A stretch of 64,000 nucleotides of DNA, taken from NCBI GenBank assembly GCA_024401555.1, contig JAKSKV010000008.1, forward strand, positions 44,835 to 108,834, read 5' to 3'. The number at the start of each line of letters is the position of its first letter. Position 1 is the first letter of the stretch. This document shows, one piece after another, positions 17,488 to 26,146 of the stretch. The notes under the pieces are model-generated. The model was not told the DNA's origin. It searched no databases and saw only the letters and a list, made by a program, of their open reading frames with translations. The position numbers were made by a program, and so were the translations under genes. The stretch is from Paludibacteraceae bacterium. Lineage in GTDB: Bacteria; Bacteroidota; Bacteroidia; Bacteroidales; Paludibacteraceae.

Positions 17488-19125
17488 ATGATTTCAGTAG
17501 ATGGCTTGACGGTCGAATTCTCAGGTTCGACGCTTTTTGAGAATATCTCGTTCCAGGTGAACGAAAGTGATAGAATTGCCTTGATGGGTAAAAATGGTGC
17601 GGGTAAATCTACCTTGCTGAAAATCCTCGCGGGTGTGCAAAATCCCACGCGCGGCTCGGTGACGGCTCCCAAAGGGACGGTGATCGCCTATCTGCCTCAA
17701 CATCTGATGACGGAAGATCACCGCACGGTGTTCGAAGAAGCTTCTCTTGCTTTTTCTGAACTTTTCGCGATGGAGGCGGAGATCGAACGGTTAAATAAAG
17801 AATTGACGGAACGAACTGATTACGAGAGTGATAGCTATATGGAGCTCATCGAAAAGGTTTCGACTCTCAGCGAAAAATATTATTCCATAGAAGATACCAA
17901 TTACGAGGCGGATGTGGAGAAAACCTTGTTGGGATTAGGCTTCGCCCGTGAAGATTTCAACAAGCCGACCAACCAGTTCAGTGGCGGATGGCGTATGCGC
18001 ATCGAGTTGGCGAAGATCTTGCTTCGCAAGCCTGATGTCATCTTGTTGGACGAGCCGACCAACCACTTGGATATTGAATCCATTCAATGGTTAGAGGAGT
18101 TCTTGGTGGAGAGTGCCAAGGCGGTGATTGTCATCTCGCACGACCGTGCTTTTGTCGATAACATCACCACCCGTACCATTGAGGTGACCATGGGCCGTAT
18201 CTACGATTATAAAGTCAATTATTCCCACTATCTGGAGCTTCGTAAGGAGCGTCGCGAACAGCAACAAAAGGCCTATGACGAGCAACAAAAGATGATTGCG
18301 GAAACCAAGGAATTCATCGAACGATTTAAAGGAACCTATTCTAAAACTTTGCAAGTGCAGTCGCGTGTGAAGATGTTGGAGAAGTTGGAGATTCTGGAGG
18401 TGGACGAGGAGGATACCTCCGCTTTGAGATTGAAATTCCCGCCATCCCCTCGTTCAGGAAGTTATCCTGTCATTGCGGATCGTGTGGGCAAATCATATGG
18501 AGATCATCTTGTGTTCAAAGATGCCACGTTCACCATAGAGCGTGGCGACAAGGTGGCCTTTGTCGGCAAGAACGGTGAGGGAAAATCCACCTTGGTGAAG
18601 GCCATTATGAACGAGATCGACCACGACGGAACCTTGACTTTGGGACACAATGTGATGATCGGTTATTTTGCTCAAAATCAAGCCTCTTTGTTGGATGGAG
18701 AATTGACGGTCTTCCAAACCATCGATGATGTGGCGAAGGGCGAAATCCGTAATAAAATCAAGGATTTGCTGGGTGCCTTCATGTTTGGCGGAGAGAATTC
18801 CACCAAGAAGGTGAAGGTGCTTTCAGGTGGTGAACGCACCCGTTTGGCGATGATCAAACTCTTGTTGGAACCTGTGAATCTCCTTATCCTCGACGAGCCT
18901 ACCAACCACTTGGATATGAAGACCAAGGACATCTTGAAATCGGCCTTGAAGGATTTTGATGGGACACTGATTGTCGTTTCCCACGACCGTGATTTCTTGG
19001 ATGGCTTGGTGACGAAGGTTTACGAGTTCGGTAATAAAAAAGTGACCGAACACCTTTGTGGCATCTATGAGTTTTTGCAGGAAAAGAAGATGGAAAATCT
19101 TCGTGAAATTGAACGGAAGAATTGA
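17488..19125 (+). CDS. ABC-F family ATPase
   Basis: Soluble tandem-ATPase protein acting on ribosomes rather than a transporter. First nucleotide-binding domain: GKNGAGKSTLLKIL, signature FSGGWRMRIELAK, Walker B VILLDEPTNHLD. The linker (about 235-310) is Arg/Lys/Gln-rich, typical of the P-site tRNA interaction motif. Second domain: GKNGEGKSTLVKAI, LSGGERTRLAMIK, LLILDEPTNHLD. Without the C-terminal extension of Uup it resembles the EttA/YdiF-like group; antibiotic protection cannot be claimed. 545 residues from the chosen ATG. Confidence 0.92.
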   Translation: MISVDGLTVEFSGSTLFENISFQVNESDRIALMGKNGAGKSTLLKILAGVQNPTRGSVTAPKGTVIAYLPQHLMTEDHRTVFEEASLAFSELFAMEAEIERLNKELTERTDYESDSYMELIEKVSTLSEKYYSIEDTNYEADVEKTLLGLGFAREDFNKPTNQFSGGWRMRIELAKILLRKPDVILLDEPTNHLDIESIQWLEEFLVESAKAVIVISHDRAFVDNITTRTIEVTMGRIYDYKVNYSHYLELRKERREQQQKAYDEQQKMIAETKEFIERFKGTYSKTLQVQSRVKMLEKLEILEVDEEDTSALRLKFPPSPRSGSYPVIADRVGKSYGDHLVFKDATFTIERGDKVAFVGKNGEGKSTLVKAIMNEIDHDGTLTLGHNVMIGYFAQNQASLLDGELTVFQTIDDVAKGEIRNKIKDLLGAFMFGGENSTKKVKVLSGGERTRLAMIKLLLEPVNLLILDEPTNHLDMKTKDILKSALKDFDGTLIVVSHDRDFLDGLVTKVYEFGNKKVTEHLCGIYEFLQEKKMENLREIERKN

Positions 19126-19137
19126 TTATGATTTTGT

Positions 19138-19176
19138 TCGCTTATTGGGGCGTTTTCAAAACGCCCCAATAAGCGA
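19138..19176. terminator. Perfect 39-bp palindrome between convergent genes
   Basis: Two 19-nt arms (TCGCTTATTGGGGCGTTTT and its exact complement) around a single C. It fills most of the 56 bp between the ABC-F and dgt stop codons and would form a very stable hairpin in both transcripts. No T run follows on either side, so its termination mode is inferred. Confidence 0.7.
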
Positions 19177-19181
19177 GCCTC

Positions 19182-20513
19182 TTACAATATCGGAATACTG
19201 ATACCCGTAATCTTCCTGTACAAATCCAGTGCGTAGATATCTGTCATACCTGAGATATAATCCAGTACGGCGATGATCCGTTTGTATGGATCTTCGTCTT
19301 GGGTTTCGTATTGTTCAGGAATACGGTCGATGAGTTGTCTGGAGTAGGCTTTTTCAGGATTGAACACCGCATTGATCACCTTGTCGATCAGGGTGTAGAT
19401 GATGTTGTAACCGGCGATCTCAATGTCCATCACCAAGTGGGAGCGGTAAATCTTTTTCACAGAAACCTCTTGGCACTTTTTATAGGCGCCGCCGACACGT
19501 TCTGAAACATAGTCGATGAGTGATCCGGTGAAGGTGCCTGACAATATCTCATCCTCGTGTTGGATAAATGCTTTGGAACACTCATCCACCAAGACGCCGA
19601 TGACGGAAGATCGCAAGTAGGCGATCTGCTCATTCTCGTCCTCCACATCCTTCATGTGCGCCCTCTTCCTTTCTACTTGATCTTCCGAGAAGTAGTTGAG
19701 TAGTAGGTTCTTGGCCTCGTCGTTGCTCAGCAGACGTAGCTTGTGGGCATCCTCAATGTCCATGATTTCGTAGCAGATGTCGTCGGCCGCCTCCACTAGA
19801 TAAACCAATGGATGTCTGGCGTATTTATCCTCATCCAACTGGATCATACCCAAATCATCCGCTAACTTCTTGAAATCCGCTGTCTCGCTCTGGAAGAAGC
19901 CGAATTTTTTCTTCTTCTCCGAGACATAATCGGACTTATAAGGGTATTTGACGATAGAGGCGATGGTGGAGTAGGTGAGGACGAATCCACCCTTCCTTCG
20001 TCCGTTGAATTGGTGCGTCAATAGTCTGAAAGCGTTGGCGTTTCCTTCGAAGTGGATGATGTCGTTCCACTGGCTATCGCTCAATCCATATCTCTCTTTC
20101 AGGGCTTGGCCATCACCCTCTGAGAAGTAAGAGGCGATGGCGGTTTCTCCGGAGTGTCCGAAAGGTGGGTTCCCCATGTCGTGCGCTAAACAACCAGCCG
20201 ATACGATGGCTCCAATCTCTTGGATGTTATCGGTGATGGAAGGGCCATGTTTCTCCTTCAACATCTTGGCGATGCTGTTGCCTAAGGATCGTCCCACGCA
20301 AGAGACCTCCAGACTGTGTGTCAAACGGTTGTGTACGAAGATGCTTCCTGGCAACGGAAAGACCTGTGTCTTATTTTGTAACCTGCGGAAAGGGGCGGAG
20401 AAGATCAGTCGGTCAAAGTCTCGTTGGAATTCCGTGCGATCTTGTTTCTTCGCATCGTGGAAATCTTCCAACCCGAATCGTTTGGTGGTGATAAGTTTGT
20501 TCCAATCCATCAT
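19182..20513 (-). CDS. dgt: dGTP triphosphohydrolase-like (dNTPase) HD protein
   Basis: HD-domain dNTP triphosphohydrolase that controls dNTP pools. FSAPFRRLQNKTQVFPLP and NRLTHSLEVSCVGRSLG (first His of the HD site), then GCLAHDMGNPPFGHSGE (HD pair), and YLVEAADDICYEIMDIEDA (distal Asp). 443 residues is the normal length. It begins 40 bp after the MetH activation-domain gene and may be cotranscribed with it. Confidence 0.93.
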   Translation of the reverse strand: MMDWNKLITTKRFGLEDFHDAKKQDRTEFQRDFDRLIFSAPFRRLQNKTQVFPLPGSIFVHNRLTHSLEVSCVGRSLGNSIAKMLKEKHGPSITDNIQEIGAIVSAGCLAHDMGNPPFGHSGETAIASYFSEGDGQALKERYGLSDSQWNDIIHFEGNANAFRLLTHQFNGRRKGGFVLTYSTIASIVKYPYKSDYVSEKKKKFGFFQSETADFKKLADDLGMIQLDEDKYARHPLVYLVEAADDICYEIMDIEDAHKLRLLSNDEAKNLLLNYFSEDQVERKRAHMKDVEDENEQIAYLRSSVIGVLVDECSKAFIQHEDEILSGTFTGSLIDYVSERVGGAYKKCQEVSVKKIYRSHLVMDIEIAGYNIIYTLIDKVINAVFNPEKAYSRQLIDRIPEQYETQDEDPYKRIIAVLDYISGMTDIYALDLYRKITGISIPIL

Positions 20514-20553
20514 GATAATTAAGAGTTATGAAACGTCAGTTCGATATAGTCAA

Positions 20554-21465
20554 TTAAGAGTTCGCTAACCATTTGTTCAGTTCCTTCACTGAGGTGTTGC
20601 GTTGTGCGGCGTAACTCCTTTTTTGGTCTTCCGCGATTTCGCCCACCATGAAATAGAAAGATTGCGGATGCGCGATGTGAAGCCCGCAGATGGAGGCGTT
20701 GGGCCGCATGGCACAGTTCTCGGTCAGTTGAATGCCTATTTCCGACAGATGAATGGCTGCGTCCACCTCTTTGAGGAGCGAGATGTCTGGCATGGCGGGA
20801 TAGCCAAAGGCGGGGCGGATGCCCTCACGTCCAGTGACCTTCCCATATCCCCAATAGTGGTTCCTTGATTGTTCATGGAGCCAATCCGCGGTAGCCTCCG
20901 CCAAGCGGTCTGCCACACTTTTGATCAAGATGGAGGTGTAGTCGTCGCCCTCTTCCCGAACGCGCTCGGCCCATTCGTCACCTCCGTGGACGGTGACGGC
21001 AAAGATGCCGACATAATCTGTCGCAGGGGAGATGAAGTCCGACATGGAGAGGCAACAGTTGTTGCGTTCGCTTGGATGCTGTTGCCTTAGCATAGGGAGG
21101 TAGAGCGGTTTCCCGTCGAGATCGTGGATTTGTATGCCCTCCTCTTCGCTATGAGCCTCCGAGAAGCAAAGCATCGCCGATATGGAGAAGATTCCCTCCG
21201 AGATGCCTTCCCGTAAAACCTCTTGCGCGTCTCGCATTAGTTTGTAGGCCTCTTCCGCCTTCCCACGCTCTTCGGGACGGTAGCGGAGCAGCCATTGCGT
21301 CTTGCAAGCCGCGCAGTCGCATAATGTATCCAATCCTTCGTAATTACCCGTCATCTTCCAGGCGTGGAAGAAGAAGCGCCAATCGATTCTGGGAAGAATC
21401 TGACGGATATCGACGCTTTCGAAAATCTTTTTGCCGATGAATGTCGGGGTGACGGGTGAATACAT
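20554..21465 (-). CDS. Stand-alone methionine synthase (MetH) activation domain protein
   Basis: Corresponds to the C-terminal SAM-binding activation domain of cobalamin-dependent methionine synthase, which remethylates oxidised cobalamin. Key segments are IDWRFFFHAWKM near the start, ADRLAEATADWLHEQSR (ordinarily AExLHxxVR), and RPAFGYPAMPDISLLKEV (SAM-binding RxxxGYPAxPD), then LTENCAMRPNASICGLHIAHP. The ATG at 21465 was chosen since the MFS terminator hairpin (21481-21515) overlaps the upstream ATG. The catalytic MetH modules are not in the window, so the enzyme seems to be split. Confidence 0.88.
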   Translation of the reverse strand: MYSPVTPTFIGKKIFESVDIRQILPRIDWRFFFHAWKMTGNYEGLDTLCDCAACKTQWLLRYRPEERGKAEEAYKLMRDAQEVLREGISEGIFSISAMLCFSEAHSEEEGIQIHDLDGKPLYLPMLRQQHPSERNNCCLSMSDFISPATDYVGIFAVTVHGGDEWAERVREEGDDYTSILIKSVADRLAEATADWLHEQSRNHYWGYGKVTGREGIRPAFGYPAMPDISLLKEVDAAIHLSEIGIQLTENCAMRPNASICGLHIAHPQSFYFMVGEIAEDQKRSYAAQRNTSVKELNKWLANS

Positions 21466-21480
21466 TGGTTCGGAATCTAA

Positions 21481-21515
21481 TAAAAGAAACCCCATGCTGA
21501 ATGTACATGGGGCTT
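21481..21515 (-). terminator. Terminator after the GPH transporter gene
   Basis: Minus-strand hairpin AGCCCCATG / CATGGGGTT with a 9-11 nt loop, followed by TCTTTTATT. It separates the transporter from the downstream MetH activation-domain gene. Confidence 0.75.
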
Positions 21516-21533
21516 CTGAAAAGGAATGCGGAT

Positions 21534-23141
21534 TTAAGCCTCCGTTATTTCTTTCGAGCCCTCTCTTCTCGATTTCAACGTGTTGGTGATGTTGTTCATG
21601 ATCTCTTGGTTGAGCGGATAGAGAAGCATGCAAGCGGCACCTACGACAGCAATGATCGCTGGGATCCAGCTCATCAGTTGGATAATGCCCGGAACGGCTT
21701 TCTGGATTGCCAATGAGTCGAGGCCGTTATATCCGTAGATACCCAATACAAGACCAATCAAGGCTCCTGCGATACCTCCACCGAATTTCGTTGCGAATGA
21801 TCCAGCCGAATAAACCAAGCCAGTCGCGCGACGGCCGTTGGTGTATTCTGAGTAGTCAGCCGCATCACCCAACATGGCGAAGAAGAGGGTTGGCATAATG
21901 GCGGCGGCACACTCGGAGAGCGAACCGATGGCGAAGATCATGGAGGTATCTTGCGGACCACAGAAGACCATCAATGCGTTGATGCCGCCAGACACGAGCA
22001 GTGCGGCGATGAAGAGGTTCTTCTTGCCCATTTTTGCGCTGAGAGGTGTGGTGATGGCCGCACCGATAATGGAGGCGATCATCAAGGCGGTCATGTAGAG
22101 TCCAGCCATTAGTTGGTTGTGGACGTAGTGGGTGAAATAGATCACGGTAATGCCTTGTTTCATGTTGTTGTAGATGTTGAAAACCAATCCTACGATCAAC
22201 AATACCACCCAAGGTTTATTTTTGACTAGGTCTAATAAGTCTTGTTTGATATTCTCCTGTTGATGCGCAGGTGGCGTTACCCTCTCTCTTGTATAATAGA
22301 AAGTAATGAAAAGGCACAATATCAAAACAATGGACAAACTGCCAATGGCGTTTCTATAACCGACACGCTGGTCGATGATGGTGATGTTCTCTTGGGTGAT
22401 TTCCGGCTCGCCCTCCACAATGAAGGTGTAGGGGCGTTCGGCCTCCATTGAGAAGCTTTTGCCTACGGTAGCGGAGTCAGCCTTGTTGCCTACCATCACA
22501 AAGGTAGCGACACCGCCATTGGTTTTGATGTTGACGTTCTTTACGTCGTTAGGGGCGGAAACTGTCACTTCAAATTTTTCGGCATCCAATTGTTTGATAT
22601 CCATGGATGGGTTGATGTTGCCGAAGTAGGCTACCAAGAAGAGTAGTAATCCCTGTACCAGCATACCACCGGCGAAGGCGCCGACCATACGGAAGGAACC
22701 GATGCTTGTACGCTCCTTGTCGTCGTCCGTCATAACGGCCATCAAAGCGCCATAAGGGATGTTGTTGGCGGTGTAAATGCATGTGAAAAGGAGGTAAGTG
22801 CAGAATGCATAGGCTATTTTCGCATTCATAGACCAACTCTCAGGACAGACGTAGAGTAGGGTTAGAATGACACCCAGCGGGATGGCGGTCCACAAAATCC
22901 ATGGACGGAATTTACCGTGTTTGGTGTTGGTTCTGTCGCCGATCATGCCCATAAAGACATCACTGACACCATCCGTTGTTCTGGCCAAAAGCATCAATGT
23001 GGCTACGATTCCGGGAGCCAAACCGAAAACATCCGTGTAGAAAATGATAAGGAATGCGGAGACGCCGCGCCATGCGATGTTGGCGGATGCGTCACCCAAG
23101 GCGTAAGCCACCTTTTCTTTGATCGATAATTTTTCTCTCAT
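21534..23141 (-). CDS. GPH family sugar:cation symporter with a periplasmic insert
   Basis: Major-facilitator type glycoside-pentoside-hexuronide symporter: N-terminal KEKVAYALGDASANI, the RTTDGVSDVFMGMIGDRTNTKHGKFRPWIL motif region after TM2, and about 12 TMs. It is 535 residues, longer than usual (~450-480), because residues ~175-260 form a soluble, beta-rich insert between TM5 and TM6 (VTVSAPNDVKNVNIKTNGG to IVEGEPEITQENITIIDQRV). By MelB topology this loop faces the periplasm. Substrate unknown. Confidence 0.88.
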   Translation of the reverse strand: MREKLSIKEKVAYALGDASANIAWRGVSAFLIIFYTDVFGLAPGIVATLMLLARTTDGVSDVFMGMIGDRTNTKHGKFRPWILWTAIPLGVILTLLYVCPESWSMNAKIAYAFCTYLLFTCIYTANNIPYGALMAVMTDDDKERTSIGSFRMVGAFAGGMLVQGLLLFLVAYFGNINPSMDIKQLDAEKFEVTVSAPNDVKNVNIKTNGGVATFVMVGNKADSATVGKSFSMEAERPYTFIVEGEPEITQENITIIDQRVGYRNAIGSLSIVLILCLFITFYYTRERVTPPAHQQENIKQDLLDLVKNKPWVVLLIVGLVFNIYNNMKQGITVIYFTHYVHNQLMAGLYMTALMIASIIGAAITTPLSAKMGKKNLFIAALLVSGGINALMVFCGPQDTSMIFAIGSLSECAAAIMPTLFFAMLGDAADYSEYTNGRRATGLVYSAGSFATKFGGGIAGALIGLVLGIYGYNGLDSLAIQKAVPGIIQLMSWIPAIIAVVGAACMLLYPLNQEIMNNITNTLKSRREGSKEITEA

Positions 23142-23170
23142 GTTGTGTCTTTAGTATTAAATTACAAATT

Positions 23171-23178
23171 CAAATATA
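23171..23178 (-). promoter_or_regulatory. -7 box (TATATTTG) for the GPH transporter gene
   Basis: Minus-strand TATATTTG, 29 bp before the ATG at 23141, in a short A+T-rich spacer after tadA. Confidence 0.6.
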
Positions 23179-23193
23179 GGAAACATTTATGTT

Positions 23194-23625
23194 TTATCTC
23201 AGTTTTTTGAAGAAGCTGGTCATCAGTTCGGCGCATTCCTCTTGTAACACCCCGGAAACTACCACGCATTTGGGGTGGAGGGCGTTAGGAGCGATGGTCG
23301 AATAACCGCGCTTGGTATCGGGTGCCCCGTAAACCACTTTGCTGATTTGCGCCCAACCGATCGCTCCCGCACACATGGTGCACGGTTCGACGGTCACGTA
23401 TAAGGCGCAGTCCGTCAGATATTTGCCGCCCATATAATCGGCCGCCATGGTAATGGCCTGCATCTCCGCATGGGCCGTGACGTCGTGTAACGTCTCGGTG
23501 AGGTTATGCGCTTTGGCGATGATCTGCTCACCGTGGACGATGACTGCACCGATGGGTACCTCGTCTTTCGCTCCGGCCTTTTTCGCCTCGGCGATTGCTT
23601 GTTTCATGAAGTATTCGTCGTTCAT
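23194..23625 (-). CDS. tadA: tRNA adenosine(34) deaminase-type (TadA/CMP-dCMP deaminase) protein
   Basis: Zinc deaminase: HAEMQAI (zinc His and catalytic Glu) and PCTMCAGAIGWAQI (two zinc Cys). The 143-residue length and start MNDEYFMKQAIAEAKKAG fit TadA, which makes inosine at the tRNA-Arg wobble position. The ATG at 23625 was chosen because it gives the family N-terminus; it lies 2 bp after the stop of the small basic protein gene. Confidence 0.9.
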   Translation of the reverse strand: MNDEYFMKQAIAEAKKAGAKDEVPIGAVIVHGEQIIAKAHNLTETLHDVTAHAEMQAITMAADYMGGKYLTDCALYVTVEPCTMCAGAIGWAQISKVVYGAPDTKRGYSTIAPNALHPKCVVVSGVLQEECAELMTSFFKKLR

Positions 23626-23627
23626 GG

Positions 23628-23867
23628 CTATTCGATGTTGTCGAAAAGTGTAGGGGAGTCCGCTTCTAACCGTTTTAGCACGGTAAGCATCAGCGTCTCC
23701 CTGCAAAATTTAGCTTTGTTCGCAATTTTGTATTTCTCGAAAAAACGGTTCAAAGTCCTCATTTCAGCATCGTTCAGGGCGATGCTGATCCGTTGGTTCC
23801 TGACCAATTTTTTCCGGTCGGGCACCCTCTTCGTGACTTTGTTGTTTTTGCGCTTTACGTTTGCCAT
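23628..23867 (-). CDS. Small basic protein, possibly ribbon-helix-helix-like
   Basis: 79 residues from ATG 23867, rich in Lys/Arg (MANVKRKNNKVTKRVPDRKK). The middle RISIALNDAEMRTLNRFFEKY followed by a second helix recalls ribbon-helix-helix DNA-binding proteins, but this is a pattern guess. It is tightly linked to tadA (2 bp). The longer ATG at 23876 lies inside the -7 box and is rejected. Confidence 0.65.
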   Translation of the reverse strand: MANVKRKNNKVTKRVPDRKKLVRNQRISIALNDAEMRTLNRFFEKYKIANKAKFCRETLMLTVLKRLEADSPTLFDNIE

Positions 23868-23873
23868 ACTTCG

Positions 23874-23881
23874 CAAAGTTA
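23874..23881 (-). promoter_or_regulatory. -7 box (TAACTTTG) for the small basic protein-tadA operon
   Basis: Minus-strand TAACTTTG ends 6 bp before the ATG at 23867, so the transcript would be nearly leaderless, as at the DUF4286 gene. Confidence 0.5.
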
Positions 23882-23966
23882 GTCTATTTCGTCGATAGTT
23901 GGTGCGGTTTCGGTCGTCTTTGGTTTAAAAAATCATTCGTTTTTTCGTTTTTTGCATGAAAAAAGA

Positions 23967-23991
23967 TAAATTTGCAAAGTGTATATTTTTG
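23967..23991 (+). promoter_or_regulatory. Two candidate -7 boxes (TAAATTTG, TATTTTTG) for the DUF4197 gene
   Basis: TAAATTTG at 23967-23974 and TATTTTTG at 23984-23991 both match TAnnTTTG. The first also has a TTTG 12 bp upstream, shorter than the usual -33 spacing. Confidence 0.5.
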
Positions 23992-24008
23992 AATGTGTAA
24001 TTTAAAGA

Positions 24009-24932
24009 ATGGGAAAAATGGATATAAAATTAGGAATAAGAAGAGCATTTATGTTGTCGTTTGTGGGAGCCGCGTTTCTTGTCTCCTCTTGCGATGAGGA
24101 TATTTTAGGTGGTTTGTCGGATGCCCTTTCCGAGGGAGATACCGCAGCCGCATTGAAGGAGGCATTGAAGGTGGGCGCACAGACTGCCGCCACCAATTTG
24201 GGCCAGAAGGATGGCTATTTCGGAGATGCCATGGTGAAAATCGGTATGCCGAAAGAGGTGGCCACCGCCGCTGAATTGTTGCAGACGGAGGCTGGAAAGA
24301 CATTCTTGCAGGCTGCGGGCGCAGACAATATGAATCCTGATAATATAGTGGAATTGATGAATCGCGCCGCTGAAACAGCCGCTCCCGAGTCGGCTGAAAT
24401 CTTTGGTAACGCGATCACCAGCATGACATTGGCGGACGGTGAGGCGATTTTGTTCGGCAACTATACTAGCCAATCAGCTTCCGAGGAGGGAAATGTGACC
24501 GCGAAGTTCGGTTCCGACCAAGCGGCTACCTCTTATCTTTACGATAAAACCTATTCCGGATTGCAAACCACTTTTGGTAAGGTGATTACAGGCACTTTTG
24601 ACCAGGTGGCTGTAGGCGGTAAAACAGTGAATGACGCATGGAAGGGTTTCACCAGTGTCTATAACCAAATTGCTGATTTCAAGGCTGATCCTAAGGGACA
24701 ATTGGCGATGATAGGTTTGAAGGCTGGCTTGACTGCCGCTGGCAAGACAGCCCTTTATGACAAAGTGGCGTCTATCCAACACGTCAACACCGACTTGGGC
24801 GAGTATGTGACTGGCAAAGCTTTGGACGGCTTGTTCACCAAGGTGGCTGAAAAGGAGACAGGTATCCGTACCAATGCGGCGGAGCGTACCTCTGAATTGT
24901 TGAAGAAGGTGTTTGGTCGTTTGGACAAATGA
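24009..24932 (+). CDS. DUF4197 family lipoprotein
   Basis: Signal peptide with lipobox LVSSC (Cys near residue 28) followed by DED. The mature part is the DUF4197 domain: ALKEALKVGAQTAATNLGQKDGY near the start and GLFTKVAEKETGIRTNAAERTSELLKKVFG at the C-terminus, with alanine-rich helices between. Function unknown; periplasmic or outer-membrane location expected. A second in-frame ATG at 24018 is possible. Its stop overlaps the comF start (ATGA). Confidence 0.88.
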   Translation: MGKMDIKLGIRRAFMLSFVGAAFLVSSCDEDILGGLSDALSEGDTAAALKEALKVGAQTAATNLGQKDGYFGDAMVKIGMPKEVATAAELLQTEAGKTFLQAAGADNMNPDNIVELMNRAAETAAPESAEIFGNAITSMTLADGEAILFGNYTSQSASEEGNVTAKFGSDQAATSYLYDKTYSGLQTTFGKVITGTFDQVAVGGKTVNDAWKGFTSVYNQIADFKADPKGQLAMIGLKAGLTAAGKTALYDKVASIQHVNTDLGEYVTGKALDGLFTKVAEKETGIRTNAAERTSELLKKVFGRLDK

Positions 24933-25639
24933 TCTGGCTGCGGAGCGCACTGGACGGTTTTGTGGAACTCTTCTATCCCAGACTTTGTGTCGGGTGCGGG
25001 GAGAAACTCTTCAAGGATGAGCAGTATGTCTGCTTGCAGTGTCGTTCGAAGCTCCCTTTGATCCGAGAACATGAGGTGCCGGATAATTTCGTGGAGCAAC
25101 ACCTCTATGGACGCCCCTTCATCGAATCAGCGACAGCGTTGTTGGTCTATGGAAAAGAGACGACCGTCCAACGGATGGTTCACGAGATAAAGTACCACGG
25201 AGCCAAAGAGTTGGCCCGAAGTTTGGGTACGATGTTGGGCAGACAATTGCGAGAGGGAAGGTTCTCCTCTGTGGATGCGATCGTTCCTGTTCCGCTTCAT
25301 CCCAAACGTTTGAAATGGAGAGGCTATAACCAAAGCGAGTGGTTTGCCATGGGTCTTTCCGATGAGATGGAAGTTCCCGTCCGCACCGATTGGGTGAAGC
25401 GTGTCGTGGAGACCTCGACTCAAACCAAGAAAAGTGTGGAGGAACGGTGGAGCAACGTGCAGGGCATATTTGAGCTTTGCGAAGATGCCGTTCCTGAAGA
25501 TATGGCAGGCAAGCATCTATTGATCGTGGATGATGTGATCACGACGGGTGCGACGGCTATGGCTTGCGCGGCGGCCTTCTCGTCCGTGGAAAATGTGAGG
25601 TTAAGCGTCGCTTCTATTGCGGCAGTGAATAAAGGTTGA
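24929..25639 (+). CDS. comF: ComF family phosphoribosyltransferase-like protein
   Basis: N-terminal double zinc ribbon (PRLCVGCGEKLF, YVCLQCRSKLP) followed by a PRTase fold: IVPVPLHPKRLKWRGYNQSE and the PRPP loop LLIVDDVITTGATAMACA. ComF proteins are linked to DNA uptake in competent bacteria; in Bacteroidota their role is not settled. 236 residues. Starts within the DUF4197 stop codon. Confidence 0.92.
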   Translation: MIWLRSALDGFVELFYPRLCVGCGEKLFKDEQYVCLQCRSKLPLIREHEVPDNFVEQHLYGRPFIESATALLVYGKETTVQRMVHEIKYHGAKELARSLGTMLGRQLREGRFSSVDAIVPVPLHPKRLKWRGYNQSEWFAMGLSDEMEVPVRTDWVKRVVETSTQTKKSVEERWSNVQGIFELCEDAVPEDMAGKHLLIVDDVITTGATAMACAAAFSSVENVRLSVASIAAVNKG

Positions 25640-25663
25640 ATTATTAATTTAAAATTTATAAAG

Positions 25664-26128
25664 ATGAAGAAGATTAAATTTTTTGCATGTTTGATGTCCA
25701 TATTTGTAGGATTGTCGTTCGGATTCTGCGCTTGCGGAAGTGACGATGACACGGATACTAACGTACAGGATGACACCACAAAGCCATCCCATGACGCGAC
25801 CATCCAAGAGGGAAAAACATTCTATTCAAGTTTGGAGACTGCTGCTACCAGTAAGGATGCCACTTCCATCACTGCCGCTTCGGCTAGTGTGGCTGCTTTG
25901 GCGATGAACTACACTAAGTTCAAGGACGACAAGGAATACACAGCGAACTTCTTGGCTGGTGTTGTGATGGCTAAGTATGGCGTTACCGACGAGCAGGAGG
26001 CTAAGTCTGAGAAATACGTGAATGAGGTCAATGATTTGAAGAGTATTTTGGATGGTGGTATCAACGCATCCAATGTGACCACCGCTGTGGCTCAACTGAC
26101 ATCATTTGTACTTTCAAACAAAAAATAA
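25664..26128 (+). CDS. Lipoprotein of unknown function, 154 aa
   Basis: Signal peptide MKKIKFFACLMSIFVGLSFG with a lipobox ending in Cys near residue 24 (CAC), then GSDDDTDTN, an acidic surface-targeting signal. The remainder is Ala/Thr/Lys-rich and helical (TAATSKDATSITAASASVAALAM). I recognise no family. It sits between comF and a second lipoprotein of similar build; the pair may form one unit. Confidence 0.7.
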   Translation: MKKIKFFACLMSIFVGLSFGFCACGSDDDTDTNVQDDTTKPSHDATIQEGKTFYSSLETAATSKDATSITAASASVAALAMNYTKFKDDKEYTANFLAGVVMAKYGVTDEQEAKSEKYVNEVNDLKSILDGGINASNVTTAVAQLTSFVLSNKK

Positions 26129-26146
26129 CAGCAATCCTTTTTTATC

